Source: Mytilus galloprovincialis (taxonomy: Eukaryota; Mollusca; Bivalvia; Mytilida; Mytilidae). Taken from it: a stretch of 64,000 nucleotides of DNA. The notes beneath the pieces were generated by a model. The model was given only the letters and a program-made list of their open reading frames with translations, made no database searches and was not told the origin of the DNA. The stretch lies in NCBI RefSeq assembly GCF_965363235.1, contig NC_134841.1, forward strand, positions 55,449,078 to 55,513,077. The letters run 5' to 3'. The position numbers and the translations under genes were made by a program. This document shows positions 1 to 11,000 of this stretch, in pieces (the first letter of the stretch is position 1; every line of letters begins with the position of its first letter).

Positions 1-122
1 GTAGGATAAAAAAAAAAACTTAAATCAAATAGTTTGGGGGTGGGGGTCAACATGGCTGCATTTTTGTTCATCCAAAATCGATTTTACATATATCCATGTA
101 GGTAAATCAATTTTTCCCAAAT
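1..122 (+). repeat. Dispersed repeat, copy 1 of a direct pair
   Basis: The segment opens with a poly-A run after GTAGGAT and continues through a G-rich stretch and CAACATGGCTGCATTTTTG. Nearly the same ~125 bases recur at 793-922. Family unknown; probably one edge of a transposon that continues beyond the left end of the window. Confidence 0.6.
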
Positions 123-766
123 TAATTTACTTGCAAATATTGATAATATACGCTAGATATATTAAACATAAACCTTCTATAGTTTTGTTTCTTAATTTCT
201 TTGCTAATAAGAACGAAATTACGATCACAACACATCTGGACTCTGAACATGAAAACACAGATTCCACCAGTTTCAACGTGTCGGCAAAATGTTAAAATCA
301 ATTGCCTTTACAATTGACCGTCGCATTTTTTAAAAGTTTTATTGGGGTTTTCAATGCTAAGTTGGATATTGAAATCGGAGGTGCACAAAATCAGTAATGG
401 ACAGCAATGAAATCATATTACAACCTCTTGTGCTTCCAACAAAATTTTTGCTCGAAAATGAAAACATCTCAAGAATAAAATAATATTTTTCACCTGAATC
501 ATGACAGACATTAAAGGGGCACTAGCTGTCAAATTCGTGGTCACCGATTTGACTCAAATTCTCATATTTGATTTATAATAATGTAAAACGTTTATCCAAA
601 CTACCAAAAGTCTAAAATAACTAAATGAACAGTTTACAGAGCATGGGGTAGATACTATGTAGATTCGTTTCGTGGGTATTTTAGTCCAGACGCCATCTAA
701 TTAACTATCGATTTGACCTCAGATGACCATATAAGCGATGTAAACATGAATAAAGGTATGACTAGA
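123..766. other. No gene seen
   Basis: AT-rich sequence with no sustained reading frame. TTAAAGGGGCACTAGCT near 512-530 is the inverse of AGCTAGTGCCCCTTTAA near 3333-3350, so this stretch is probably dispersed-repeat DNA. Confidence 0.4.
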
Positions 767-1003
767 TTAAGGGACGACATCAAAAGATCGATGTAGGATA
801 AAAAAAAAAAAAACTTAAATCAAATAGTTTGGGAGTGGGGGGTCAACATGGCTGCATTTTTGTTAATCCAAAATCGATTTTACATATATCCATATAGGTA
901 AATCAATTTTTCCCAAATTAAGTTGAGGGGGAATTGGGGGGGAGGGGTCAGTGAAAAAACTATGTGAATTAAGTTTTTTTTTATCCTACATTGAACTTTT
1001 GAT
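767..1003. repeat. Inverted-repeat (foldback) segment
   Basis: The left arm (about 768-810) reads AGGGACGACATCAAAAG followed by GTAGGATAAAAAA. The right arm (about 967-1003) is its inverse, TTTTTTATCCTACAT followed by CTTTTGATATCGTCCCT. The second copy of the 1-122 repeat (793-922) lies between the arms, which suggests a non-autonomous element with ~38-bp inverted ends. No coding content. Confidence 0.6.
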
Positions 1004-1231
1004 ATCGTCCCTAAACCAACACGTGCAATTGGATTTTTTTAGGTCTGTTTGAGTTTATTTTATAGATTAAAATTTTATGTTTCTCATTGTTTTTTACCGT
1101 ATAAGAATAATTTTATATGGATCGAATCAGTAATCAAATGATTTATCGTAGTTTCACTTTCATTGTTGACATTCTTTTTCTTTAAATTACCAGTGCACGT
1201 ACAATGCATGCGTTGTCAATCTCTAGCAAGG

Positions 1232-1273
1232 GGTTAAATCAAGGATTTGTATAATACAAATCCTTGGTTAAAT
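1232..1273. mobile_element. Minute palindromic insertion with direct flanks
   Basis: AAGGATTTGTAT (1241-1252) and ATACAAATCCTT (1254-1265) form 12-bp arms around one base. The hairpin is flanked on both sides by GGTTAAAT (1232-1239 and 1266-1273), which looks like an 8-bp target-site duplication. A longer relative with a 10-base loop lies at 60045-60084. It cannot code for anything. Confidence 0.6.
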
Positions 1274-2299
1274 TACAGTTCACATGAATACGGATTTAAC
1301 ACATGACATGGGTAAACTCTCTTTGTTTTTACTGTGCTATAATCTGGATAATGCACAGCAAAGGTGTGCATTAACTACCTCAGATATACTGCACAGTTCA
1401 AATCTATTTTTACCTTTAGGGACGGTTCCTAGATTTTGAAAGGGGCGTTATTCTATCAAATTAAAAAAAATATATCACTGAGTGTAGCGAGACTAAAAAC
1501 AATATTGACGATTTTAAGGCAAAACACGATACTTTGTCCAATCCTAGGGTGAACGACATGTTCGTCCCCACCCCGAATCCGCCATCTGCCTTGAAATTAC
1601 GACACAATTGAACTTTGTACAAACATCGATCGTAGTTTCAAAATAGGAAAAAAGAAAGGTTTCTCATTCTATTTTTGACATCTTAGCTTGAACATAAAAT
1701 GTTTTATTATATTTTGCGTACAACATAAATCTTAAATCAGTGTTTTAAATTCAGAAAGATAGTTAAAACACTTTTTGGTAATTTCCGCCAAAAAAGAAAT
1801 GTATATAAGAATATCCGAATAAAAGAAATCTGATTTGGATTAGTTTTAGACTCAATGGAATTTATAACGACTTTTTGAATATCTATTCCCCATATTTATG
1901 GATCGAATTTAAAGGGGATCATATTTAAGTTTGTTTGAAAACAGGGAGATTAGCTGGAGATCAATCAGACTTCATTTAGATGAACGTGTCTTAAAAATTA
2001 ATACAGTAGATACAAAGAAATTTGGGGAAGGGGGGAGTAAAACATTGGAAAGAGAAACGTATTTTCCGTTTATTCAACATTAAAAATTTAGGTTATATAA
2101 CTAACATCTTCCTCGGTTTATCTTTCTCTATTAAAGCATATCATTGATGGAAAGAAATTCAAAAGCAATTAATCTAAACTCAATAACCCTTCCGGTTATG
2201 ATTTTTTTTTCATACAACGATTTGAAAGTACTCAATTTGTCAAAGTCTTAAACGTCACTTATTAAATAAAAATGGGAATAGATTTAACAGAAACATTAA
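1274..2299. other. No gene seen
   Basis: AT-rich DNA without a convincing exon or recognisable element. Only short stop-bounded frames occur. Confidence 0.4.
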
Positions 2300-2815
2300 A
2301 AACAAAGAATGTGTCCACAGTACACGGATGCCCCACTCGCACTATCATTTTCTATGTTTAGTGGACCGTGAAATTGGAATAAATTCTCTAATTTGGCATT
2401 AAAATTAGAATGATTTATTTATAAAATTTTATTTATCAAAGGGAACATGTATACTAAGTTTCAAGTTGATTGGACTTCTACTTTATCAAAAACTACCTTG
2501 ACCAAAAACTTTAACCTGAAATTTGCACTATCATTTTCTATGTTCAGTGAACCGTAAAATTGGGGTCAAAACTCTAATTTGGCATTCAAATTAGACAGAT
2601 CATATCATAGGGCACATGTATACTAAGTTTCAAGTTGATTGGACTTCAACTTCATCAAAAACTACCTTGACCAAAAACTTTAACCTGAAGCGGGACAGAC
2701 GGACGAACGAACGGACGAACGAACAGACGGACGGACAGACGGACAGACGGACGGACGAACGCACAGACCAAAAACATAATGCCCCTCTACTATCGTAGGT
2801 GGGGCATAAAAATCG
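2300..2815 (+). repeat. Tandemly duplicated repeat ending in a GACG-type microsatellite
   Basis: A ~200-bp segment containing CACTATCATTTTCTATGTT, GTTTCAAGTTGATTGGACTTC and ACTTTAACCTGAA occurs twice (about 2338-2520 and 2525-2690). A degenerate GGACGAAC/GGACAGAC run follows (2693-2765). GCCCCAC near 2329 and GTGGGGC near 2800 are inverse and may mark the ends. A single-unit relative with the same tail lies at 40078-40320. The short frames in it follow the microsatellite and are not genes. Confidence 0.7.
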
Positions 2816-3001
2816 ACCATTAAATCGCAATTTTACAATAAGTCTAAACCCCCCAAAAAGTTATCAATTTGAAACTTACCAATGAAAGTCGTATTTTCCC
2901 CTTTCTTTACCCTACAATAAACTTTTCTAGGATCCGTGGATTGCGGAACATCGTCCACATCTAAAACGTTCACGTAAATTAATGACGTCATGTGTTAAAA
3001 C

Positions 3002-3152
3002 AGTTATTGGCCAATCAAATCGGTATATAGAATTTAATCTGCACGCGCTCAGGATGACCCTTTAACCCGAACTCCTACGTCGTTCGGGTTAATAAGGGTC
3101 ACCTGAGCTGTGCAGATTAAATTCTATATACCGACTTGCTTGGTCAATAACT
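3002..3152. repeat. ~150-bp near-perfect palindrome (MITE-like)
   Basis: Left arm 3002-3072 contains AGTTATTGGCCAA, TCGGTATATAGAATTTAATC and AACCCGAAC. The right arm (about 3082-3152) repeats these inversely as GTTCGGGTT, GATTAAATTCTATATACCGA and TTGGTCAATAACT. The central spacer is about 9 bases. It would extrude as a long hairpin and is non-coding. Confidence 0.8.
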
Positions 3153-3530
3153 ATAACTTAATTAGGTCGACTTATTCACTTGCAAGTGAATGAGTAATTA
3201 TCAATGTTTCTTCGCTTAATTTGACAAAACTGAACCATTTTGGCTGCTAAAAGCGAATTATTATTTCAATATTTCACTTTCATTATTGATTGAACAAAAA
3301 CAAATCTTACTTTAGTTTTTTATATATCTTGTAGCTAGTGCCCCTTTAATAGTTTCTTTCATAGTACAGAATGAAATTGTACAGTTTGTAATACAGACGT
3401 GCACATTGCTTCATCGATCGAAGTTAATGTATAATAACCAATAAGACAACTATCTACAATAAAAAAAATGACACAGAAATCAACATCTATAGGTCACTAT
3501 ACAGCTTTCAAGAATGAGCTATGCCCATAC
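3153..3530. other. No gene seen
   Basis: Contains a piece (AGCTAGTGCCCCTTTAA, about 3333-3350) shared inversely with 512-530. No coding signal; likely relic repeat. Confidence 0.4.
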
Positions 3531-4915
3531 TACGGGGCGCCGAATGGGACTCTTGTGGTTTTGTACAAAATTCAATTCTGTCATAACAAAATCATTTTTG
3601 TCTTACAAAACTATGTGCTACAGACTTGTTTTGTGAGAACTTCAATTTTGTGATGACAAAATTCATTTGTGTAGACAAAATTAATTTTTGTCATGACAAA
3701 ATTCATTTTTGTAGACAAAATTCATATTTGTCATGACAAAAGTCAATTTTGTCTAAAAGGTATGCAAATATGTTTGTATGCAAATATAAACATATTTGCA
3801 TACAAAATTGACTTTTGTTACCTGATATGGAAATTAAATCACAAAAGTCAATTGTGTGAGGTAAGATTCAATTTTGTGAGACAAAATTGACTTTTGTGAG
3901 ACAAAATTGATTTTTGTGAGACAAAATTCAATTTTGTCAATTTTGTTGAGACAAAAGTCAATTTTGTTAATTTTGTTGAGACAAAAGTCAATTCTGTCAA
4001 TTTTGTTGAGACAAAAATCAATTTTGTTGAGACAAAAGTCAATTTTGTTAATTTTGTTGAGACAAAAGTCAATTTTGTTAATTTTGTTGAGACGAAAGTC
4101 AATTTTGTTAATTTTGTTGAGACAAAAGTCAATTTTGTCAATTTTGTTGAGACAAAAGTCAATTTTGTCAATTTTGTTGAGACAAAAGTCAATTTTGTGA
4201 CGACAAAATTCATTTTTGTGACGACAAAATTCAATTTTGTAACAACAAAATTCAATTTTGTAACAACAAAATTGACTTTTATGAGACAAAATTGACTTTC
4301 GTGAGACAAAATTGACTTTCGTGAGACAAAATTGACTTTCGTGAGACAAAAATCAATTTTGTTGAGACAAAATTCAATTTTGTCAATTTTGTTGAGACAA
4401 AAGTCAATTTTGTCAATTTTGTTGAGACAAAAGTCAATTTTGAATTTTGTCTCACAAAAGTCAATTTTGTTGAGACAAAAGTCAATTTTGTCAATTTTGT
4501 CAATTTTGTTGAGACAAAAGTCAATTTTGTCAATTTTGTTGAGACAAAAGTCAATTTTGTCAATTTTGTTGAGACAAAATTCATTTTTGTCAATTTTGTG
4601 TAACAAAAGTCGATTTTGTATGCAAATTAGTTCACAGAAACCAAACTAAACTAATTTGAATACAAAATTGACTTTTGTCGCCCAATTTTCAAATTAGGTA
4701 ACAAAATTCAAGTCTGTGTAACAAAAATGAATTTTGTCATGACAAAAGTGACTTTTGTCCGCTGATAGATAATTTTGTATGACAAAATTTTAAATTTGTA
4801 GTATGATACAAATTTTGTTAAACTGAACTTATTTTTGTTGAACAAAAGTCACTTTTGTCCGTACAAAATTGAATTTTGAGTACAAAACCACAAGAGTCCC
4901 ATTCGGCGCCCCGTA
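3531..4915. mobile_element. 1.4-kb inverted-repeat element made of AAAATTGACTTTTGT-like words
   Basis: The ends are inverse copies of ~45 bp: TACGGGGCGCCGAATGGGAC at 3531 and its complement ending at 4915. The flanks are CATAC on both sides (3526-3530 and 4916-4920), a perfect 5-bp target duplication. The interior is almost entirely the ~17-bp word ACAAAAGTCAATTTTGT or its inverse, often expanded into a ~30-bp unit with GTCAATTTTGTTGAG. Several frames on both strands stay open only because the word lacks stop codons. No transposase is present, so it is non-autonomous and of unknown superfamily. Confidence 0.75.
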
Positions 4916-4966
4916 CATACCGCATACATAATTATATAGTCAGCTATATAATACTATATATATAGT

Positions 4967-5552
4967 CTACTTGTCGACTTGTTTCTTTATTATTATGAGG
5001 CTGACTTCATGCAGGAACTTCTTAGGAAGAAAGATAATTAAGAAGTTAGCAATATCTTTTAACCATACTTTCCGCTATATAGATGATGTTCTTTCACTAA
5101 ATAATTCAAAATTTGGTGACTATGTGGAACGCATCTATCTCATCGAACTAGAGATAAAGGATACTACAGATACAGTTAAATCTGCCTCATATCTTGACTT
5201 ACATCTAGAAATTGACAATGAGGGTCGGTTGAAAACAAAACTTTACGACAAAAGAGATGATTTCAACTTTCCAATTATGAACTTTCCATTTCTAAGTAGC
5301 AACATTCCAGCAGCACCTGCATACGGGGTATATATCTCCCAATTGATACGATATTCCCGTGCTTGCATTTCCCTATCATGATTTTCTCGATAGAGGGTTG
5401 CTGCTCACAAGGAAGTTATTTAACCAAGAGTTCCAAATGGTGAAGTTGAAATCATCTCCTCGTAAATTTTACGGACGCCATCACGAGTTGGTTGACCGTT
5501 ATGGAATAACCGTTTCACAAATGATATCGGATATGTTCCTTACGTCGTAACT
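4967..5552 (+). pseudogene. Broken reverse-transcriptase fragment (YIDD type)
   Basis: The 3' portion of a retroelement polyprotein is read in three pieces. LLVDLFLYYYEADFMQELL starts near 4967. A shift near 5035 leads into the piece with TFRYIDDVLSLNN, which carries the catalytic YIDD of reverse transcriptases, and then YLDLHLEIDNEGRLKTKLYD and IPAAPAYGVYISQLIRYSR. A second shift near 5370 leads into DFLDRGLLLTRKLFNQ and KFYGRHHELVDRYGI, ending at 5550. The N-terminal half is missing. YIDD and the single-domain look recall Penelope-like elements, but no GIY-YIG domain is seen, so the clade is uncertain. Two frameshifts and the truncation make it inactive. Confidence 0.75.
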
Positions 5553-5815
5553 ACAATCCCCTTCCCTTTCATTAATGTGACCTACCGAATTAGACTTTTT
5601 ACCGGATCTGTTACCAAATAAGCCACATCTGGAGCAGGATCTGCTTACCCTTTCGGAGCACTTGAGATCACCCCTAGTTTTTAGTTGGGTTCGTGTTGTT
5701 TATTCTTTAGTTTTCTATGTTGTGTCATGTGTACTATTGTTTTTCTGTTTTTCTGTTTGTCTTTTTTTCATTTTTAGCCATGGCGTTGTCAGTTTGTTTT
5801 AGATTTACTAGAACA
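5553..5815 (+). repeat. 3' tail of the broken retroelement
   Basis: The non-coding stretch follows the reverse-transcriptase stop directly. It is T-rich (TTTTTCTGTTTTTCTGTTTG) and ends near CATGGCGTTGTCAGTTTG. Its position makes it the element's 3' untranslated region. Confidence 0.5.
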
Positions 5816-6300
5816 CACCCGCGAAATCGCGGGGAAGTAGAGCGTACGTAAACTGTAAAAAAAATATACTGACTGGAGAATTTCAGGAGAGATATCAAAA
5901 GTCAAAGGTACTTAGGAACTGGGCACATTTTTTGCCCTCCCCCTATTTTCCAAATACCGATTTTTATACCTTCTGTTTATCTGTAATCTATGAACATGCA
6001 TTTATACTTTAATTACTATACAGAGAGAGGTATCAAAAGTCAAAGGTACTTAGGGACTGGGCACATTTTTTTGCCCTCCCCCTATTTTCCAAATACCGAT
6101 TTTTATACCTTCTGTTTATCTGTACTCTATGAACATGCATTTATACTTTACTTACTATACAGAGAGAGGTATCAAAAGTCAAAGGTACTTACATATAACT
6201 CGTCTAAACATCAACCCAACAATGTTAGATCTGCAAATTTGCTTTCGCTTTCGCAAATTTTTGGTTCTTCCCTCCCCCCCCAAGATAACCATTGGAATTT
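5816..6300 (+). repeat. ~144-bp tandem repeat, about 2.3 copies
   Basis: From about 5888 the unit GAGATATCAAAAGTCAAAGG ... GCCCTCCCCCTATTTTCC ... TACTATACAGAGAG occurs twice and then partially (third start near 6165). It follows a CGCGAAATCGCGGG palindrome near 5820. The short frames that cross it are artefacts of the repeat. Confidence 0.7.
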
Positions 6301-7140
6301 ATTAGTAAATTATAACAAATACAGTTATTCGTAGTAAATGTATGTATACAGAAATATATCCGCAGTGACCGCCGTTGATAGTAAACCATACATAGGCGGA
6401 TCCCAAAGGGGGGGGGGGGGGCGTTGAAAAATTTTTGTTGATTATATGGGGCCGAATCACTGAAGCATGAGAGGAACGCCCACCCCCTTTTAGGTCAGTC
6501 AGTGCCCCCCTCCCTTATGAAAAGTTCTGAATCGGCCACTGTAAACTAATTGATAGTAAATAGCAAATATTATTCATTTTCGTTTTCCTCCCAAAATAAC
6601 CCAAACTGAAACACGTTAAGCAAGTATGATAAATGCTAGAACTCAAAATGATAGCAGAAAGCAAATTTATATACTTTATTCATAGTCTTTGTATGTTCAA
6701 GGTACAGAAAAGGAATTTATAGTAAATTATAACAAATACAGTTATTCATAGTAAATGTATGTAAGTATGTACAGAAATATATCCGCAGTGACCGCCGTTG
6801 ATTATAAACCATAGGCGGATCCCATTGGGGGCCTGGAGATCCTGCCCCCGTTTTCGTTGAAAAAAATTGTTGATTATATGGGAAATCACTGAAGCATGAG
6901 AGGAACGCCCCCCCCCCCCCCTTTTAGGTCAGTCAGTGCCCCCCCTCCCTTATGAAAAGTTCTGGATCCGCCACTGTAAACTAATTGATAGTAAATAGCA
7001 AATATTATTCATTTTCGTTTTCCTCCCACAATAACCCAAACTGAAACACGTTAAGCAAGGATGATACATGCTAGAACTCAAAATGACAGCAGAAAGCAAA
7101 TTTATATACTTTATTCATAGTCTTTGTATGTTCAAAGCAC
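6301..7140 (+). repeat. Direct duplication of ~415 bp
   Basis: Two consecutive copies start near 6304 and 6719. Each contains AACAAATACAGTTATTC, ATATATCCGCAGTGACCGCC, a poly-G or poly-C tract and TTTTCGTTTTCCTCCCA. They differ by scattered substitutions and homopolymer length. No gene. Confidence 0.75.
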
Positions 7141-7429
7141 AGAAAAAAATACAAACCGGAAGTCTAATCTGACTTAAAGTTTTGTCCAATGACGGGAAAA
7201 TATCCGGACGCATTCTTCTTCGTTTTTATCCCAAAATAACCCCAACTGAATGATCATAAGAATGGATGACAAATGTGACTATACATGTTACCTATAGGAC
7301 ACAGAGGCATGATGATTAATTTATCGTGGAAGGAGGAGAAGCGACACCCAAAATGAGGTCTTCTCGTTTAATAGTATAGATGAGTTTGACTGTCCCTTTG
7401 GTATCTTTCGTCCCTCTTTGCATTATAAC
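7141..7429. other. No gene seen
   Basis: Low-complexity and dispersed-repeat sequence between two tandem arrays; no frame of interest. Confidence 0.4.
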
Positions 7430-7672
7430 GCAAACCTTTGCGTTATGACGCAAGCCAATGCGAGATAATGTAAACCTTTGCGTTATAACCCAAACATTTG
7501 CGAGATAATGTAAACCTTTGCGTCAATCTCCCATACAGACAGAGTTATCGTCCTTTCCTCCTCAAGATTGACTCTGTCTGTATGGGAGATTGCCTTTGCG
7601 TTATAACCCAAACATTTGCGAGATAATGTAAACCTTTGCGTTATAACCCAAACATTTGCTATTATGCTATTA
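7430..7672 (+). repeat. ~39-bp minisatellite (CCTTTGCGTTATAACCCAAA) interrupted by a perfect hairpin
   Basis: About five copies of a unit containing CCTTTGCGTTATAACCCAAA and ATTTGCGAGATAATGTAAA. In the middle, CAATCTCCCATACAGACAGAG (about 7524-7544) and its exact inverse (about 7572-7592) form a 21-bp stem with a ~27-base loop. The hairpin seems inserted into the array. Confidence 0.75.
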
Positions 7673-7689
7673 TGGACGACTTCAAAAAT

Positions 7690-8060
7690 TTGATTTTTGA
7701 TTTGTACAATCGGGCAAAGCTTACCAAGAACTAAGCTGGTAATTTCCTCAATTCTATCAAGGCCAGCCCATTATCAAGCTAATCGTACAATTTACAATGT
7801 CAACACTCATCTATTCCCTCTACAGGAACAACATGTGGAAATTTTGGACAATTCTTAAGACTTTCTATATGGAGACCAGCCCAATCTTACTTTATTTGCA
7901 GACCATGTTCACACAAATGTTGCTTGTGCCAAAGTTTTAAGCCACAACATTATCTCGTGCGTGAACACTTTGTTTGAATTCTCAAATTGTACATCCGAGA
8001 AACTCAATCAAATTTTCAATCGGTGAGGTCAACAGGGAGGAGATGTATACCATTCAACAA
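7690..8060 (+). pseudogene. 5' part of a dead non-LTR retrotransposon, cut by the 8061-19978 insertion
   Basis: The frame ending NREEMYTIQQ (to 8060) continues in frame after the insertion as HNNSTTKCVQSNVLEVKN from 19988, once the duplicated 9-bp target is counted once. Upstream, another frame encodes a Cys/His-rich stretch (ICRPCSHKCCLCQ, about 7900-7940). This may be the ORF1 side of the element whose endonuclease and RT remnants follow at 20.3-22.2 kb. Stops and shifts show it is inactive. Assignment to the same element rests on contiguity and frame. Confidence 0.5.
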
Positions 8061-11000
8061 GGCTATTGGTACTTTACGGAACGGAACGGAACGGAACGGA
8101 ACGGAAAGGAATTTCATTTAAGGTATCCAAAGGGGGCATTTATCAAAATTTCGAAAAATCTTTAAAACAAAACAAACTTTAAAATTTCTGTGTTTTACGG
8201 TTTTCCATATACAAATAACACAAATGTATACTTAATCTCATCTTCACAGGTGAAATGTGTAAAAATGTATAACATCGGAAAATATTCTGTAGATGAATAT
8301 GTCGGATTGTCCTGATAAATTATCATGAAATTAACGCATTTGCAAGTCATGCATTATGATATCTAGACTGACCTCACGTCGTCCTTGATTAGAGACAGTG
8401 ATCAAAATGAATCTGATTTAAACTTTTTAATTTATTTTTCCGTTCCGTTCCGTTCCGCAAAGTACCAATTGCTCTGAGGAATTGGTATTTAACGGAAAAA
8501 ACGGAAACAGACATCTTTAATGTAATTAAAGCAGTATGATAAAAAAAAATTGTCTGACACCTCTTTTTGCATGAGTGGTATGTGTTTTAGATAGCATTTT
8601 CGACTTGATCAATAATAAAAAATTTAACACAAAGGCAGGTTACACAAAAAGTCTTTCTCCTTCCATCGGTAATTATATTTTAAAAAAGAGGCCTTCAACA
8701 GCCCGTTCCGACGATGATTAGAGACAGTGATCCAGTTGAATCTGATGTAAACTTTTAAATTTATTTTTCCGTTCCGTTCCGTTCCGCAAAGTACCAATTG
8801 CTCTGAGGAATTGGTATTTAACTGAAAAAACGGAAACAGACATCTTTAATGTAATTAAAACAGTATGATAAAAAAAATTGTCTGACACCTCTTTTTGCAT
8901 GAGTGGTATGTGTTTTAGATAGCATTTTCGACTTGATCAATAATAAAAATTTAACACAAAGGCAGGTTACACAAAAAGTCTTTCTCCTTCCATCGGTAAT
9001 TATATTTTAAAAAAGAGGCCTTCAACAGCCCGTTCCGACGATGATTAGAAACAGTGATCCAGTTGAATCTGATGTAAACTTTTTAATTTATTTTTCCGTT
9101 CCGTTCCGTTCCGCAAAGTACCAATTGCTCTGAGGAATTGGTATTTAACGGAAAAAACGGAAACAGACATCTTTAATGTAATTAAAGCAGTATGATAAAA
9201 AAAATTGTCTGACACCTCTTTTTGCATGAGTGGTACGTGTTTTAGATAGCATTTTCGACTTGATCAATAATAAAAAATTTAACACAAAGGCAGGTTACAC
9301 AAAAAGTCTTTCTCCTTCCATCGGTAAATTATATTTTAAAAAAGAGGCCTTCAACAGCCCGTTCCGACGATGATTAGAGACAGTGATCCAATTGAATCTG
9401 ATGTAAACTTTTTAATTTATTTTTCCGTTCCGTTCCGTTCCGCAAAGTACCAATTGCTCTGAGGAATTGGTATTTAACGGAAAAAACGGAAACAGACATC
9501 TTTAATGTAATTAAAGCAGTATGATAAAAAAAAATTGTCTGACACCTCTTTTGGCATGAGTGGTATGTGTTTTAGATAGCATTTTCGACTTGATCAATAA
9601 TAAAAAATTTAACACAAAGGCAGGTTACACAAAAAGTCTTTCTCCTTCCATCGGTAATTATATTTTAAAAAAGAGGCCTTCAACAGCCCGTTCCGACGAT
9701 GATTAGAGACAGTGATCAAGTTGAATCTGATGTAAACTTTTTAATTTATTTTTCCGTTCCGTTCCGTTCCGCAAAGTACCAATTGCTCTGAGGAATTGGT
9801 ATTTAACGGAAAAAACGGAAACAGACATCTTTAATGTAATTAAAGCAGTATGATAAAAAAAAATTGTCTGACACCTCTTTTGGCATGAGTGGTATGTGTT
9901 TTAGATAGCATTTTCGACTTGATCAATAATAAAAAATTTAACACAAAGGCAGGTTACACAAAAAGTCTTTCTCCTTCCATCGGTAATTATATTTTAAAAA
10001 AGAGGCCTTCAACAGCCCGTTCCGACGATGATTAGAGACAGTGATCAAGTTGAATCTGATGTAAACTTTTTAATTTGTTTTTCCGTTCCGTTCCGTTCCG
10101 CAAAGTACCAATTGCTCTGAGGAATTGGTATTTAACGGAAAAAACGGAAACAGACATCTTTAATGTAATTAAAGCAGTATGATAAAAAAAATTGTCTGAC
10201 ACCTCTTTTTGCATGAGTGGTATGTGTTTTAGATAGCATTTTCGACTTGATCAATAATAAAAAATTTAACACAAAGGCAGGTTACACAAAAAGTCTTTCT
10301 CCTTCCATCGGTAATTATATTTTAAAAAAGAGGCCTTCAACAGCCGGTCAGTCCGACGATGATTAGAGACAGTGATCCAGTTGAATCTGATGTAAACTTT
10401 TTAATTTATTTTTCCGTTCCGTTCCGTTCCGCAAAGTACCAATTGCTCTGAGGAATTGGTATTTAACGGAAAAAACGGAAACAGACATCTTTAATGTAAT
10501 TAAAGCAGTATGATAAAAAAAAATTGTCTGACACCTCTTTTTGCATGAGTGGTATGTGTTTTAGATAGCATTCCCGACCAGATCAATAATAAAAAATTTA
10601 ACACAAAGGCAGGTTACACAAAAAGTCTTTCTCCTTCCATCGGTAATTATATTTTAAAAAAGAGGCCTTCAACAGCCCGTCAGTCCGACGATGATTAGAG
10701 ACAGTGATCCAGTTGAATCTGATGTAAACTTTTTAATTTATTTTTCCGTTCCGTTCCGTTCCGCAAAGTACCAATTGCTCTGAGGAATTGGTATTTAACG
10801 GAAAAAACGGAAACAGACATCTTTAATGTAATTAAAGCAGTATGATAAAAAAAAATTGTCTGACACCTCTTTTTGCATGAGTGGTATGTGTTTTAGATAG
10901 CATTCCCGACCAGATCAATAATAAAAAATTTAACACAAAGGCAGGTTACACAAAAAGTCTTTCTCCTTCCATCGGTAATTATATTTTAAAAAAGAGGCCT

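Noticed and set aside
2616..2830. Frames rich in RTNERTDGQTD and the antisense
   Set aside because: Translations of the GGACGAAC/GGACAGAC microsatellite.
3834..4649. Overlapping long frames on both strands
   Set aside because: The short repeated word contains no stop codon in several frames, so the open frames follow from the repeat.
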